DNA of 64,000 nt from Hermatobates lingyangjiaoensis (taxonomy: Eukaryota; Arthropoda; Insecta; Hemiptera; Hermatobatidae), in the NCBI GenBank assembly GCA_026182355.1, contig JAPFBL010000049.1:5167001-5231000 (forward strand), written 5' to 3'. The notes under the pieces are model-generated. The model did no database searches. It was given only the letters and a program-made list of their open reading frames with translations, and was not told the origin of the DNA. The position numbers and the translations under genes were made by a program. Shown piece after piece: positions 31,761 to 44,005 of the stretch. Numbering within the stretch: the stretch's first letter is position 1; each line of letters starts with the position of its first letter.

Positions 31761-32112
31761 CATTACGAAGAAACTATAATTAAAATGCCCACATGGTATG
31801 GTATACTATTTTATATTGGTAAACATAAAATTATATTATTTAAATATGGATGTCTTAAAGACGTACAACATAATTTTATTATTCAAAGTTTGTTTTATTT
31901 AATTGTGTGTTAATTGTATATTTATATAATTTTATGTAATAAAGGTGTATTTTATATTATAATCCCTAATATTTTACAAAATAGATAATCACTTTTAAAA
32001 CGCATTGTATTTTAAAAATACTCTCACTATTAATTTTTCTTAGGCATGTTAGTTCAAACTTTAATTAAACAGTGACGTATGGATTGCATGTGTGTGACTT
32101 ATGGTTTTGCAG

Positions 32113-32315
32113 TTTCGATGATTGGTCTGAAATTCCTTACAAACTAACTGGATGTGAAGAGAAGTGTTACTGTGAATCTGGCAACATTACATGTCAACCG
32201 AGATGTCAGCCAGCTACTGCAACTCCTCCTACAAAACTCGATTGCCCCTCTAGCTCTGCAATATTAGGTCGACATTCTGATGATCAATGTTGTTTATATT
32301 GGTTATGTCCAAAAG
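32113..32315 (+). CDS. sas: sas-like exon 5: VWC-3 body
   Basis: The acceptor is GGTTTTGCAG and the donor AAAAG|GTAAGA. It reads DDWSEIPYKLTGCEEKCYCE, then NITCQPRC and DDQCCLYWLC, completing VWC-3 (CxxCxC, CC, C). It begins with the third base of the codon left by exon 4 across the 27.8-kb intron and leaves after one base. Confidence 0.85.
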
Positions 32316-32400
32316 GTAAGAAATATGTAAATAGTTAAGAAATATGTTTTATTGAAACATGACATGTTTTTAAATGCGTGTATTCATACATATCTTTCAT

Positions 32401-32402
<2 letters not shown>

Positions 32403-32480
<78 letters not shown>
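32403..32480. repeat. compound (CT)n(TA)n microsatellite
   Basis: About 46 bp of CT followed by about 32 bp of TA, 88 bp after the exon 5 donor. It abuts a Penelope family D terminal motif (32485-32600). Confidence 0.85.
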
Positions 32481-32486
<6 letters not shown>

Positions 32487-32536
32487 ATTCACACAAAGAA
32501 CACTCAGAAATGAAACAGAAACTCACTACTATCTTC

Positions 32537-32565
32537 CTGATGACGAGGATATCGTAATATAGTAG
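32537..32565 (+). ncRNA. hammerhead-like motif, family D, GAAA lost
   Basis: The core CTGATGA (32537-32543) and stem CGA/TCG are intact, but the GAAA box reads TAAT. The outer helix CACTACTAT/ATAGTAGTG is long and perfect. It is probably inactive. Confidence 0.4.
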
Positions 32566-32632
32566 TGAATTTCTGTTTCATTTATGAGTGTTCTTTGTGT
32601 CAATATAGTCTATTTTGTTCGTGGAATCGTTT

Positions 32633-32669
<37 letters not shown>

Positions 32670-32732
32670 TTTCACATAAACACGTGAAATAACAATCAAT
32701 GATCAAACCACAATAAGAAAATGAGAAAGCAA

Positions 32733-32775
32733 GACTAAGATCTTTCAACCGTAACAAGCGGTCTTCGTCAGAGTT
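32733..32775 (-). ncRNA. hammerhead-like ribozyme of Penelope family A (- strand)
   Basis: This has the same motif as 28386-28428 with one helix I change (AGTC to AGTT on the + strand), leaving a wobble pair on the RNA. The shared terminal block lies beside it (32699-32720), with a (TA)n tract at 32637-32666. Confidence 0.5.
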
Positions 32776-32862
32776 AAAAACCCAACTGTCAGAAACTTCC
32801 ATTTCTTATTGTGGTTTGATCATATATATTAGTGTACTTAGGCAGCAGTCACTCAGATAGAC

Positions 32863-33071
32863 AGGTTCCATTGAACACGATAGAGTATTCCCTCTGGAGA
32901 ATTTTCCTTGCAACTTTTTCCAGTTTGCGAAAGATCCTTTTGTCGTTGTTAGAACAACGGTTATTTAGAACAACCGTTGTTCTAACAACGAAAAAAGGAT
33001 CTTTCGCAAACTGGAAAAAGTTGCAAAGAAAATTCTTCAGAGGGAATACTCTATTGTGTTCAACGAAACCT
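32863..33071. repeat. inverted Penelope 5'-end arms
   Basis: Arms of about 90 bp flank the palindromic centre GAACAACCGTTGTTC. The right arm reads NNDKRIFRKLEKVARKIL-type sequence, then REYSIVFN.TCL, the PLE N-terminal pattern, and ends in (TA)n at about 33077. Confidence 0.55.
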
Positions 33072-33104
33072 GTATACATATATATATATATATCTACATG
33101 AGGG

Positions 33105-33330
33105 GTCTGGTTCTAATATCTGATTGGTTGATGCAGGACCAAATAAGCTTGACTCATTTTATACGAAGTTGAAGGCTTCTAGCTTTGATCAAAGTCACGT
33201 ACAGCGGTTCTTCTCTTCTAGCTAGAAGCTAGAAGCCTTCAACTTCGTATAAAATGAGTCAAGCTTATTTGATCTTGCATCAACCAATCAGATATATATA
33301 TATACTTATATATATATACTTATATATATA
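33105..33330. repeat. inverted repeat with TA tracts
   Basis: ATCTGATTGGTTGATGCA...TTCAACTTCGTATAAAATGA-type arms at about 33118-33180 and 33232-33292 are inverted copies around an AGCTAGAAGCT centre. Interrupted (TA)n follows. It is probably another PLE terminal pair. Confidence 0.5.
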
Positions 33331-33514
33331 TAATATGTGTACTAATCAGTTTATGAAGAGATTTTTTCGAGTTTAGTGACTTTTATGATGGCATAGTTTC
33401 TCTTGTGGTTTCTCTCATGTGTTTGATTATTTGATTGTGTTTATTGAGAATACTCTAATACTTATAAATGATTACTGGTCACATTTTCACGATAACATGT
33501 ATACATTGTTTTAG

Positions 33515-33571
33515 ATTCTAATGATCGAAATGTGATCATCGATTATAATGGAAACTCACAACATGACATCA
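33515..33571 (+). CDS. sas: sas-like exon 6: linker
   Basis: This 57-base exon has acceptor TTGTTTTAG and donor ATCA|GTAAGT. It reads DSNDRNVIIDYNGNSQHDI, a polar linker between VWC-3 and FN3-2. It keeps frame with exons 5 and 7. Being so short, it is the least certain internal exon. Confidence 0.65.
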
Positions 33572-35776
33572 GTAAGTCTTCAATAATTACATTTCAAAAC
33601 TTTACATTTGTTTTAAAATTTAATCATTATTTTTATTATTTACTTGCAAAATACATGGACGTGAGAACTAGGGTAATTGATGTATGATATAATAGGATTA
33701 GTCATCTATTGTTAATGTAATTAAGTTATTAACAGTGCTGCGATCAATATTTTTTCTTACAGGTTCATCGACTATTTTAGGCATTATCATACTTTTCCAC
33801 TTCAAATTAATTATATCTGTACATTTAATGAACACTTTATTTTTTATTATTTCCATAAACCTTTGTAAGCTTCAATAAAGATTGAAGTTCTTTCAAACTC
33901 ACTACTCGGTGACAGAATTGCTGCCTCATTTGACAGTACAATCACTCATAGCTATTCTCTGACTGCCAAGTACTTGACAGTCTTCCAAAATAAAACTGTC
34001 TTCCAAAATTGAAACTGTTTTGACTTGACCATCAAAACAGTTTCAAATATGGGTGCAGAGGGAGACGACTTCCTTCAAGTCAAGATGACGTCCGGTCAAG
34101 TATGATCAGGCCTGACTCAAATGTGGGCGACCTTGCACCTGCATTTTAAGATTATTATTGTATTCCAGCACAGTAATTGTTGTTCAATAATATATAATTC
34201 AATATGAGTGAAGATATAAACATAAGGAAAGACTAACACTTACAGTCTCAAATTTTTTGTTTCAACCGCCTCAGGATAATAAACATGGGAATAGGAAATA
34301 CAGAAACCAACCAGTTTGACAATTTGATTACAGATGAAATTGATAACTAGGAGTGTCTGGTGTGTCATATTCTCAATAGGTTCAGAACAACCAGGTCACG
34401 TATGTTTACAAGCACTGCCATCTAGCTGTTCCCAATATCCAGAAAAATTCTGCGAAGATGACAGGTTTCTTGGGGTCCCCAGTTATGTTTCTATGTTGCC
34501 CTTTTTACAGTTCTTTTCTTCTAATGTAGATATGAGATCTCCTACTTAGCCAAACTCATTAGCCGCTCTTCTTGTCACCTAAACAACCACTTCATTTCAC
34601 TGCTAACTTGGGATATGTTAGCATAGTTAGGATAGTTAGGGATATTCAATTCTTTTTCCAACGAGATTCATGTAATATCTTACTGCGAATCTCGTGATAA
34701 ATTCGGTTACCCGAAAAGAAGATTCTTGGGAGCTATCGACTTCGGTAATGAATATGATAGTATAATAAATCCTAATATAAGACTGCCTGTCGCTACTTAA
34801 TAATATCTTTGATTCCTCTTTTTCGGCAATGTAAATAGTGGAACTCATTGAGAGGATCCCTCATGATGTCATTCCCTGTTTTGGAGTTAGCCGTGTTTGT
34901 ACCTTCGTGTTGTAATTCCCTTGACAACTTTTGTAAAAGTAGTGCAGGTGTTCTGCCTTTCACAAATAATATTGTGTTAAGAATATTGCTATTTCAGAAT
35001 AATGTCAGTAAGCAGTTAACTATATAGTATTTACTTTATGTGGGTCTAAGTAGTAAAATCACTTGCTGTTGTACTGGGTTGCACATGTGCAGACCTAGTT
35101 GGCAGCACTGTCTCATCTCATGTTGACTCATGGATCATAGTGTCCATTGAACTCACAGTGTTGACACGGTTATTGAGTCATACCCTAGTTATAATAGAAA
35201 TTATGACGTATCATTTATCACTAATAATTATTTATTTCAAACCCATTAATAAATAAAAGTAATAATAAAAGGAATGTGTTTGGTTAGACAGGTCACTCTA
35301 ATTAGTTATTTCCATAATATGTGTCTTAATAATTAACAACTGTGACATTATATTTGTCACAAATAATTATTTTCATTAATTTTCAGGACCTTTGAATATG
35401 TTAGTAATAATGAAATGAACATGTTTGGCTAGTTAATGTAAGAAAGCCCCCGAGGGGGATTCTCAAGTCGATCGCTTTCATAGTAATACCAACTGTCCTT
35501 ACTTAACATTCAATATCAGGGTATTAATAAATATCTATAAATACTTATGAGTAAAGAAAATTCATATTTTATTACACGGTACATATATATAGCATAATAT
35601 GTAGTACTTCACAAAAGTAGATTTATATACTCCAGGTAGAAATTTTTCTTTAAATGATACTAAAATCCTCTTAACCATAAATGAATCTCTATGTATTTTG
35701 TTATCAAAAAGAATTTCCACTATACAGATGGATATTTTGTTTAAGGTTTTCTGAGTTGTATTTTAATATTTTTTAG
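33572..35776. other. intron between sas-like exons 6 and 7
   Basis: No gene or full element was identified. A perfect 13-bp stem (GAAACTGTTTTGA / TCAAAACAGTTTC) lies at 34011-34044, and a CCCCCGAGGGGG palindrome near 35447. A cysteine-bearing pseudo-exon at about 34380-34463 is discussed under rejected items. Confidence 0.55.
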
Positions 35777-35900
35777 ATGGAATAAATGTACACAATCTAG
35801 AAGCAGTTGATGAAAACACAGTAAAATTAATGTTTTCCGTACCCCAAGTTCTAGTTGGACTCCATGGTAGAGTAGAACTGAGATACACTGCAGATAACAA
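35777..35900 (+). CDS. sas: sas-like exon 7: FN3-2, first half
   Basis: The acceptor is ATTTTTTAG and the donor AACAA|GTACTT. It reads [20 protein letters not shown] and later [10 protein letters not shown], the A to C' strands of an FN3 domain. Entry is after one base and exit after two. Confidence 0.8.
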
Positions 35901-36281
35901 GTACTTTTAATATTATATTAAATTATAGATCATATTATGTTCTAAAATTTTTTGAATATCTATCAATTTTGTATGAATAATGTGTATTTTGCTTATAATA
36001 TTTTATATTAAAGTAGAAAGCACACATATATTGAAAATTAGGAATAATATACATAACTGTTGTGTTTATTATGTATTAATGATAATGATTTCATTGTTAT
36101 AATAAAAGTAAAGCAAAGGGCTATTACTATTAAATAACACGAGTAAAAAATTTCATACCGTGACTTTTTTACTCTCATACAAAATTATTATGAAGACTGA
36201 AAACTGCTTTCACAATTTTACGAAATTTGAGTTCACTTTCACAAAGCAGAAATAAACTAATGAACTACATAAACTTTACAG

Positions 36282-36475
36282 AAATAGTGATCCATCAACT
36301 TGGGAACAACAAGTACTTGCACCGCCTGATGACCTTATTGCAACAAAGGAACTTGAATTTGAACTAGGTGGGCTTAAACCTGATACAGAGTATAAAATAA
36401 AAATAACAGTTATAATGAGAGATTTACAAAACTCTCCTGCCAGTCAAGTTTTTATTGTAAAAACTCCAGTTATGG
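36282..36475 (+). CDS. sas: sas-like exon 8: FN3-2, second half
   Basis: The acceptor is CTTTACAG and the donor ATGG|GTAAGC. It contains STWEQQV and [14 protein letters not shown], the classic FN3 'L.P.T.Y.I.I' strand, then [12 protein letters not shown]. Confidence 0.85.
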
Positions 36476-36695
36476 GTAAGCTTTATTATTTTTGAATAAT
36501 TTATTATTAATGAATGAATATATATTATTAATAATAATTTAATTGTTTGAAATGTGTTTAAATAAATGAAGTTATTACAACAAATTTGGAATTTTATGAA
36601 TTAAATATAACATTCTAATACATTAATTATTTACTATTTATTCTGCTCTTCCTTTCATTTGTTTATTCTTTTTTGAAATAATTTTGTACTTTCAG

Positions 36696-36859
36696 ATGGA
36701 ATGAGCACAATCTTTCCTTCAATAATTCCTATCAAACCTGATTTAAGAGTAGCTGAAGTTAACTCAAGCAGAGCATTTTTAACATGGAGAAAATTTAATG
36801 ATTTTGAACTCCAGTTCATCGATGGAGTTCAATTACGATATAAGGAATTGGTTGGAAAG
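36696..36859 (+). CDS. sas: sas-like exon 9: FN3-3, first half
   Basis: The acceptor is TACTTTCAG and the donor GGAAAG|GTTCGT (a non-consensus +3 T). It reads LRVAEVNSSRAFLTWRKFND and IDGVQLRYKELVGK, with the FN3 tryptophan. It ends on a codon boundary. Confidence 0.8.
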
Positions 36860-37484
36860 GTTCGTTACACATTAAAATATTATGTAGTTATTCTTCAACT
36901 ATAAAGAAAGTAATGAACAGTTTATTACCATGTTAATCATCTAAGTGATCACATCATGTCCATCTTTTGTCCTCATTTAAATCTAGTAAACAACCAAGGT
37001 GTATTACATATCATATTTGATATCAGGTATACGTATCTTAGATGTTTGTTGATGTACTACTATCATCATAGAAACAGAAAAAAATAAATTGAGTTTGAAT
37101 TCCAAAGTTTTTTTTTGGAATAAATGTTCAGTAGCTTAAACAATTGAGATAATTCATATTATCAATAACCAATATTCGATTATCAATAGGAGTATTATCA
37201 ATAGCCTCTTTATTAGCTAAGTTATTAAAATAAGTTATTATCTAAAATAATACACAGATATATATTCATATTAATTTACTATGGCTGTGTTTTATGAATA
37301 AGACTTCTTTCTCAGCATCTGAATGTCTGTTAAAGCAGCTTGACCCGTTTTTAGAAAGTCAGAAAGATTGGAATTCACTTATTTTGAATAAATAAGTCAT
37401 TCTTGGTTAAAATATGATTTTTGAGAACTTTTTTTTCTTCCAAACTACTAAATCTAGTGTTAAACTTTGAGATTGATATGGAAC

Positions 37485-38205
37485 TGAAAGCAGTATGAAC
37501 AGGCAGGAAAAATCAATATCAAATCTTAAGCTATATCAAGCCGAGGAAAGAACTTACAAGTCAGTGAAGAGAGTGATTAGTGATGAGGAAGCAGTTCATT
37601 ATCCAACTAAATTTCTTTCTCCTCGTCTGCCTGCTCATGAGTAAAAACTTCAAGTAGGAGCACCATCATGCTGGGTTTTAGTATCAGTAACAAATTTCAT
37701 GTTACGAAACTTGAGTAGCCCGGGAAATGTGTAACGCAATACGACTCTGAGTTCGTGCTCTGCACAGATATGCCATAGAGGCGGAAATCATGACTGGGTG
37801 TGGTATTTAGAAGTCTATGTGTATACCACGCATACCATTGATCCCGAAACACTATCTGTTTCCGTTGAAGCGATTGCAAAGTCCTTTCAGAGTCTATTTT
37901 ACTTGACGTTAACTAAGTCGCAAGGGGAAACTTTATCTAACGCAGGAATTCAAGTTAGCGAGACCAAGTTTTTCTCACATGGTCAACTGTAGTTTACTTG
38001 CTCAAGAGTTAGAGGTTCCAACTGTTTGTTCTTCCATGAACCTGAAGGAGATAGCAAATGTAGTGTATACAGAGGCATTTGCTTAACGCTATACAAATAA
38101 TGGTATTTTCTACTATTCTATAATTTCTAATGGCATTTTGGAATACTAAGTATAATAGAATTTTTGATTCCGTCAAAGATGGTGACGTTTGCTATGTATT
38201 ATATG
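37485..38205 (+). pseudogene. Helitron helicase remnant
   Basis: The longest Helitron coding remnant here. The end of a PIF1-type helicase is visible as SVEAIAKSFQSLFYLTLTKS, then QGETLSNAGI and FFSHGQL (the 'NKSQGQT...FSHGQLYVA.SRV' motif VI region), followed by FFHEPEGD-type and VYRGICL residues in broken frames. The 3' end has the GTCAAAGAT..GACGTTTGCTA hairpin with the terminal CTAG mutated (CTAT). The 5' end is truncated. Confidence 0.6.
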
Positions 38206-38261
38206 TAAATGTAAACTTTTTTTAATTTAATATTCGCGTAATTTAAACACTGGTAATAAAG

Positions 38262-38318
38262 TAAGGTATGGAACGAGAGTAGCCCAGTGGCTTGCGTGCT
38301 CGCTGCTGACAGTAGCAC
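38262..38318 (+). repeat. possible tRNA-derived SINE head
   Basis: GAGTAGCCCAGTGGCTTGCG has an A-box-like TAGCCCAGTGG and is followed by TGCTCGCTGCTGAC. No B box or tail is seen because the Helitron at 38326 starts just after it. Confidence 0.3.
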
Positions 38319-38325
38319 AAGTATA

Positions 38326-39355
38326 TCTATATAAATAAAGAAATGTTTTGTTCGTACATTGCTTTGAACTGATTCATTTCAAGTGTTCTTTACGTTTCAT
38401 ACTTTAGAGAAGCCGCATGTCCACTTAGAATAATTTCTGTCTGTCGGTTTGTCGGTTTTGCCCGCAAAATATTGTCACCAGCAAACTCAGCCACTATAAG
38501 ACATAACATGCTGAAACTTTTACAGTAGATTTGTATATGTCTAACTTAAAATCTAAACTTTGAATGGATTGAATATTCAACGATGGCTAACTACACAGAC
38601 ATGTTTATTTTGAAAATATACAGGTGTAGCAATTAGGTATTGTTAGTTGATTTTAATTTAATTTGCGTACATGAATATTTGAGCTTATTGACAAGGTGTT
38701 TCCCAGAGTTCAAGATGTACTGTCTATACAGAATAAATGGCTTTTTGAACGAGCAATTCACAAGCCTTACTAACGAACAGGCAGGAAAAATCAACAAACA
38801 AGTTCTTACGCTGTATCAAGCCGAAGATTGAACTTAAAAGTCAGTAAAGAGAGTGATTAGTAATGAGGAAGTAGTTCATTATCCAAATGAATTTCTTGTC
38901 TCAGTGACTGCTCCTGGACTGCCTGCTCATGAGTAAAAACTTCAAGTACGAGCCCATCATGCTGTGATTTAGTATCGCAACAAATGATAGTAACAAATTT
39001 CATGTTACAAAATTTGAGTGCACCGGGAAATGTGTAACGGGACACGTCTCTGAGTTCGTGCTCTGCATAGATATGCCATAGAGGCGGACATTATGACTGT
39101 GTGTGGTATTGGAGAGTCTGTGTGTATACCACGCATACCATTGATCAGATCGACTATCCGTTTTCGTTCAAACGGTTCCAACTCTTTGTTCTTCCATGAA
39201 CCTGAAGAACAGACAGCTAATGTGGTGTATACAGAGGCATTTGTTTAACGCTGTAGTAATAATGCTATTTTCTACTATTCTATAATTTCTAATGATATTT
39301 TGGAATACCAAGTACATAGAATTTTTGATCTATCAAAGACTGATAGTTTTGCTAG
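38326..39355 (+). mobile_element. Helitron with defined ends
   Basis: It starts TCTATATAAATAAAG after an A and ends TTTTGCTAG before a T, the A|T insertion rule of Helitrons. The 1030-bp element contains broken helicase tail sequence (DEEVVHYPNEFLV-type and CLFFHEPE.. regions). A - strand relative lies at 46325-47488 with matching ends. Confidence 0.7.
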
Positions 39356-41144
39356 TATACTATAAAACTAACATTTTGTTTTGGAATACTGAATCACATG
39401 CCGTACTGGTTGGATTTGTTTGCATTTATTTACATTGTTTACCTTGACTTAGAAATTTTTTAAGTGAAATAAAATTTTTATTTAGTTAAAAGTTCATTAA
39501 AAAAAATTTTAATGTAGTTAAGATAATATATTAGAAGAATAGAAGAATCAAATTGTTAAATGTAAAAAATAAACCCCAATCAAACATATATTTTCCTATG
39601 CACTCCATGATGCGATGAATCGTTGTCGAACAAGTGTTAGACTAATGGACTAATAAAGTTGGTTGTTAACGAGCTTATTACGTTTACTTACAGTAAATTT
39701 GAGTTAAGACCACTCTAAATTTTTCATCTTAGTTTTGATTCCTGTTCGAATTGAATAATTATACAAAAAGCAGAACAGCGTCGTTCGGGTTATCTTTGTG
39801 TTAATAATTATATACCAAATTAAGCTTAGCTAAAGATGACAGGACAATCATTGATAGTTGACGAAGTTCGCCAGGTCAGCTAGTTTGACTATAAAGATTA
39901 TTCTAACTGAACTTAAAAGCGTAAAAAAAATAATAAATCTTCAATGAAGGATTTAAAAATATACATAACATATCTAACTAGACATTTTCCACTTAACTAC
40001 CACTTATGCAGGCTCAATTAACATCATACGGAGAATGCAGACTCCTTCTTAAAACCTATGAACACGTTAATCAGGTTAAATAGTTTTGGAAAATCATACC
40101 TAAATCCAATAGAAGCAAGAAATGCTTCTCTAAGGAGCATTATGATGTTACTTCAAAAACTTGAAATCAGAAGTTGAATGTAGAAGACAGATATGGCCAC
40201 GGTGCGCCCGGGTCCCCTGAGATTTAGATCCTCCTCCTGTAATAATAACATACCGGGTTATTCTAGACCAATAGTTTTGATTTTGTTATAACTCATAAAA
40301 AGGGTATCAAGAATTAAAAACAAATGCAATCATTACTGAGTTCAGTATACATTAATTACATCTACACAATAGCCACATTAAAATTAAACCAAATTCAATT
40401 GTCAACGAGTTTGATGTTATCTTTAATTATAATGAAATTGATTGCAAGCCACTTGATATTTTATTAGTTGGCTACATTCGAGTTCAATGATAATAAGGAA
40501 AATGCATTTTGAGATTTGACGAATTAACACGTTTTGAGATTTCCTGAATGAATTTGTGATTATGTTTGGTGGGTGTACATCGTAAAATTTGTAAACTTAT
40601 TTCAAATCGCCCTGTTTCACAAAAAGTAAAGGCATTTAACAAACTTACTATTTTTGTTGTGGTCACACCCTATTGTTGTTGAGTAACATTAAAACATGGA
40701 AAGTTACTTTATCGTGCTTTTTGCCAAATCCAATATTAATTTTAACTTGCTCTTCTGAAATAAAAACTTTCAATTTCATATTAAGTATTACATTAATTGA
40801 ATATTGCGTAACAAAAATTTCAAGATTTGGTACATTGGAAGAGGGGACATTACATTAAAAAGGACAACTATTGAATAACAATGAAGTTCATTTGTAGTTA
40901 TTTGTCAGGTTATTTGTAGTAGTAACTGTATTTTCATTATAATTGACTAAACTGAGATAGCTGCATTGAAATTAATGAGGTCATTAATGGATTTTCATTC
41001 AATGAACTTCATAATGAAATTATTTATAGTTAAGTATAGACCAGTTTTATATATTATAAACAGTTTTGTTTACCTAAGGTTTGTGTAATTTTTTATGTAG
41101 AATTTAAAAGTACAAAAAATGTTCTCAATAATATTGAAATACAG
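39356..41144. other. intron 9, mostly unassigned
   Basis: A further Helitron-type end, AAGTTCGCCAGGTCAGCTAG|T, lies at 39864-39883; its start could not be found. The rest is AT-rich with no recognisable gene. Confidence 0.5.
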
Positions 41145-41313
41145 GTATATCAAGCAACTCCACTAGTACACCGATCTGTAACTGAATATGTTCTGGACAA
41201 TCTCAAGTCAGAAAGCCAGTATGAAGTAAATATTTACTTCATTCCTTTTCCTGGTCAGAATACAGAACTTCAAAGTCAGGATGGCCTCCAGTTTTCTACA
41301 GGAATTGAAAATG
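41145..41313 (+). CDS. sas: sas-like exon 10: FN3-3, second half
   Basis: The acceptor is GAAATACAG and the donor AATG|GTAATG. It begins on a codon boundary: VYQATPLVHRSVTEYVLDNL, then SESQYEVNIYFIPFPGQ. This completes the FN3 domain with the L..Y strand. Confidence 0.8.
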
Positions 41314-41650
41314 GTAATGAGCCACTCGTATTGTTCAGTACATAATATTTTTTAATTATGAAATTAAATGATAACCCATTTTTCGAAAACTTCTCAAATG
41401 ATTTTTTCTCAATATAGGACTTACTGTTATAAAAAATTATATTATTATAAATATAATGTAGCCTACATCTTTAACCCAAAATATACTAATGTCTAAATTA
41501 AATTTATTGAATTTCGTTATGGTAATTTTAGGGATTATGTGATAAAGATTTGTTGCAAAGAAATTAGGAAATATTCATAAACTAATGTAATCGTTCTTTA
41601 CATAGTTGCTTTAATATGTTCAATCTTCATATCTTGATAATTTTTTTCAG

Positions 41651-41870
41651 ATCCTTTCAAATTTGAATTAATTCTCCACGTGTTAGACATAAAAATGAAC
41701 TCTGTAGAAGTTGTTTGGAGTGGTGTTCCTTACCCTGAGGACAAATTTGTCAACATATATAGAATCATATATCAAGAAGATGCAGGGCGTGAAGAACATA
41801 GTAGCTTCAGAGTTGCAAGGAGGGATTTACTTTCTCATGTTACAATTCATAATCTAGAACCTAATACTCG
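41651..41870 (+). CDS. sas: sas-like exon 11: FN3-4, main part
   Basis: The acceptor is TTTTTTTCAG and the donor CTCG|GTATGT. It reads MNSVEVVWSGVPYPEDKFVN, IYRIIYQEDAG and IHNLEPNTR, giving the FN3 tryptophan and the L-x-P-x-T strand. It leaves after two bases. Confidence 0.85.
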
Positions 41871-42279
41871 GTATGTTGTTACTATTAATTTCTGAATTAC
41901 TATTACAACATACCATCCTCATTTCATTTTATGATTTTCTATTATTTCCTTCAAATAACTTGAGGTTCCGTTTATCCTTCAAAACAGCTGTAGTCACAGT
42001 TATTCTTCTCAGTTAATGTGTATGCATTTATCTTAGAAAATAGTTATTATAAAATATATCATTAGTATTTAATATATTTTAATTCTAATGGTATTTATAT
42101 ATATACATTTTTTCAGTTATTATTATTAATGTAATAGTAGTAATATTACTATCGTTGTTGTTGTAGAGGGCAAATGTAATATTTGTTCTTTAGTTTGAAT
42201 AGTTTTAATATATCACTATTATCATTAGATTTTGAAGTCATATATTTCAAACTATAACACGTTTTATTTATTTTAAAAG

Positions 42280-42386
42280 GTACCGATTGTGGATGGAAGC
42301 CTATTTAACAAATGGAAAAATTAAGAAAAGTAATGTCCAAGATTTTTCAACGAAGCATTTTGTAGTGCTTCCAGAAAGCAAAAAAG
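42280..42386 (+). CDS. sas: sas-like exon 12: end of FN3-4 and juxtamembrane
   Basis: The acceptor is TTTTAAAAG and the donor AAAAAG|GTATAA. It completes the arginine of exon 11 and reads [20 protein letters not shown], then a polar segment to the membrane. Confidence 0.75.
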
Positions 42387-42836
42387 GTATAATTTGCACT
42401 ACCTGATTATTCATTTGAACTACGAGTATACTAATAACAGATTGATACAAAAAAAGTGTTCTGAAGGTGGTATTAGTTACTAGACTATCATTTAAAACAG
42501 TGCTTCTACCAATATCATTGATTAGTGACTAATTGAATCCCTGTAGTGATTAATTTTTCTGTAAAAATTTATAAAATAAATAAATTCAACATTCTGAAAA
42601 AATTCAAAAGCTTTTGCAGTTTCTTCTTAAATTGATATGTATCTGAATTCAATGTAGATACATATTTTAGGCGCAATAGCGGTCATATAATTGTGTTCAT
42701 GAAATTAATATACAAAAACTTTTGTGTATTTCTATAATTAAAACAACAATCACTGATGTTTCTAAAAAAAAGAAGCAGTTGATAATAGACTCCAACAAAT
42801 ATTGCACTAATATTGTTCTCTTTTTTTTAATTACAG

Positions 42837-43054
42837 ATACTGATCTACTTGAAGGTTCTTTATTGTCTCGGGATAATAGTTACTATGGTCCCTTAGTAGC
42901 TGTCTCGGTTCTGGCTGCTTTATCTACAACAACAGTCATTGGTCTTATTATAGTTATAGCCAAAAAACATGGTCATAATAAAGCACCTATAACAGCTGTC
43001 AAGCGTAAATTACCACCACAAAACACAGCAGCTTATGATAATCCATCCTATAAG
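42837..43054 (+). CDS. sas: sas-like exon 13: membrane helix and NPSY tail
   Basis: The acceptor is TTAATTACAG and the donor TATAAG|GTAAAT. Polar residues precede a hydrophobic segment (PLVAVSVLAALSTTTVIGLI, then IVIA) followed by KKHGHNK, a stop-transfer signal that puts the C-terminus in the cytoplasm. The tail ends TAAYDNPSYK: an NPxY motif of the sort bound by PTB-domain adaptors. It ends on a codon boundary. Confidence 0.85.
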
Positions 43055-43319
43055 GTAAATACTCCATACATTGTTTTTGATTACAGATTTTTAATCACTA
43101 CATTTTAAAACGTAGTATTAAAAAATATTGCTTTTTAACTTACAAACATTATTTCTCAAAAAAGTTGCTTACTTCTATAGTGTGAAACAAATACAAATTT
43201 ATATTATTTTGTAGGATTATTTGAAGATAATTTTGTAAAATATATAATAATGATTTATAGTAAATAAATATATATATTTATATATTAAAAATTAATATTT
43301 AAATATATATATTTAATTA

Positions 43320-44005
43320 CATTTATTATTCTTCAAAGAATGTTTTCAATTTTGAATTATGGCTTACATTTTTGGTCCTTTCAAAAATTATTATACTGGG
43401 AATTTTATAGCTTCCTTCACTCAGGTTCGTAAAGGTCGTGCAAATTTGAAAAAAATTATCTCAACTCATTCTCCTCAGAATGTTCTATTTCTAGCTATAG
43501 TTTCATTCTGATGCGTTGAAGGGTATGGCTTGTATCGCTCTCACAAGCTTTCAAATTGAATTATAAGTCAAAATTACTACATTTTATTAAAAAAAAAAAT
43601 TATTTCCTGTGGTTTTAAAATTCTGAGTTTCTTTTTGTTTGTTGTTTTCGTAGCCTCAACGATAATGCTAAAATTTCAACACTCTGGAATTAGTAGTTTA
43701 GGAGGAAAAAAATGTAGTTTAAAACAGGTTTTTTAGGAAAAAAGTGACTTTCACATCATGCATAATTGCTCCCAATTTTTGTGTAAAATATCAACTTCAA
43801 AGATTCTGGACTGTAGCGTGGCCACAATCTTTGGATACATACTCACACACATATACACACACGCGCACGCGCACACACACGACATCATCGAAAAAACTTC
43901 ATAAAACGACTTCTGGGACCTCAAGAGATGTAATTATTCTGTCAAAATCTGGTGATCGATTTTTTCACGATTACTGTACTTCACTTATAGTAAAGTATAA
44001 AGTAA
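43320..44005 (+). mobile_element. family X element, 3' half, in intron 13
   Basis: It matches 29950-31452 in order (AGAATGTTTTC, TTATACTGGGAATTTTAT, CTCACAAGCTTT, ACTTCATAAAACGACTT, then the TATAGTAAAGTATAA end). It contains a (CA)n tract at 43847-43880. The middle is missing. Confidence 0.55.

Noticed and set aside
34380..34463. A further sas-like exon (SEQPGHVCLQALPSSCSQYP, EKFCEDD) between exons 6 and 7
   Set aside because: It has an AG before and GT after, and several cysteines, but it would leave after two bases. Exon 7 read in that phase meets a TGA, while exon 6 joins exon 7 in frame without it.
38262..38318. A functional tRNA gene
   Set aside because: Only an A-box-like segment; no cloverleaf, anticodon arm or B box.
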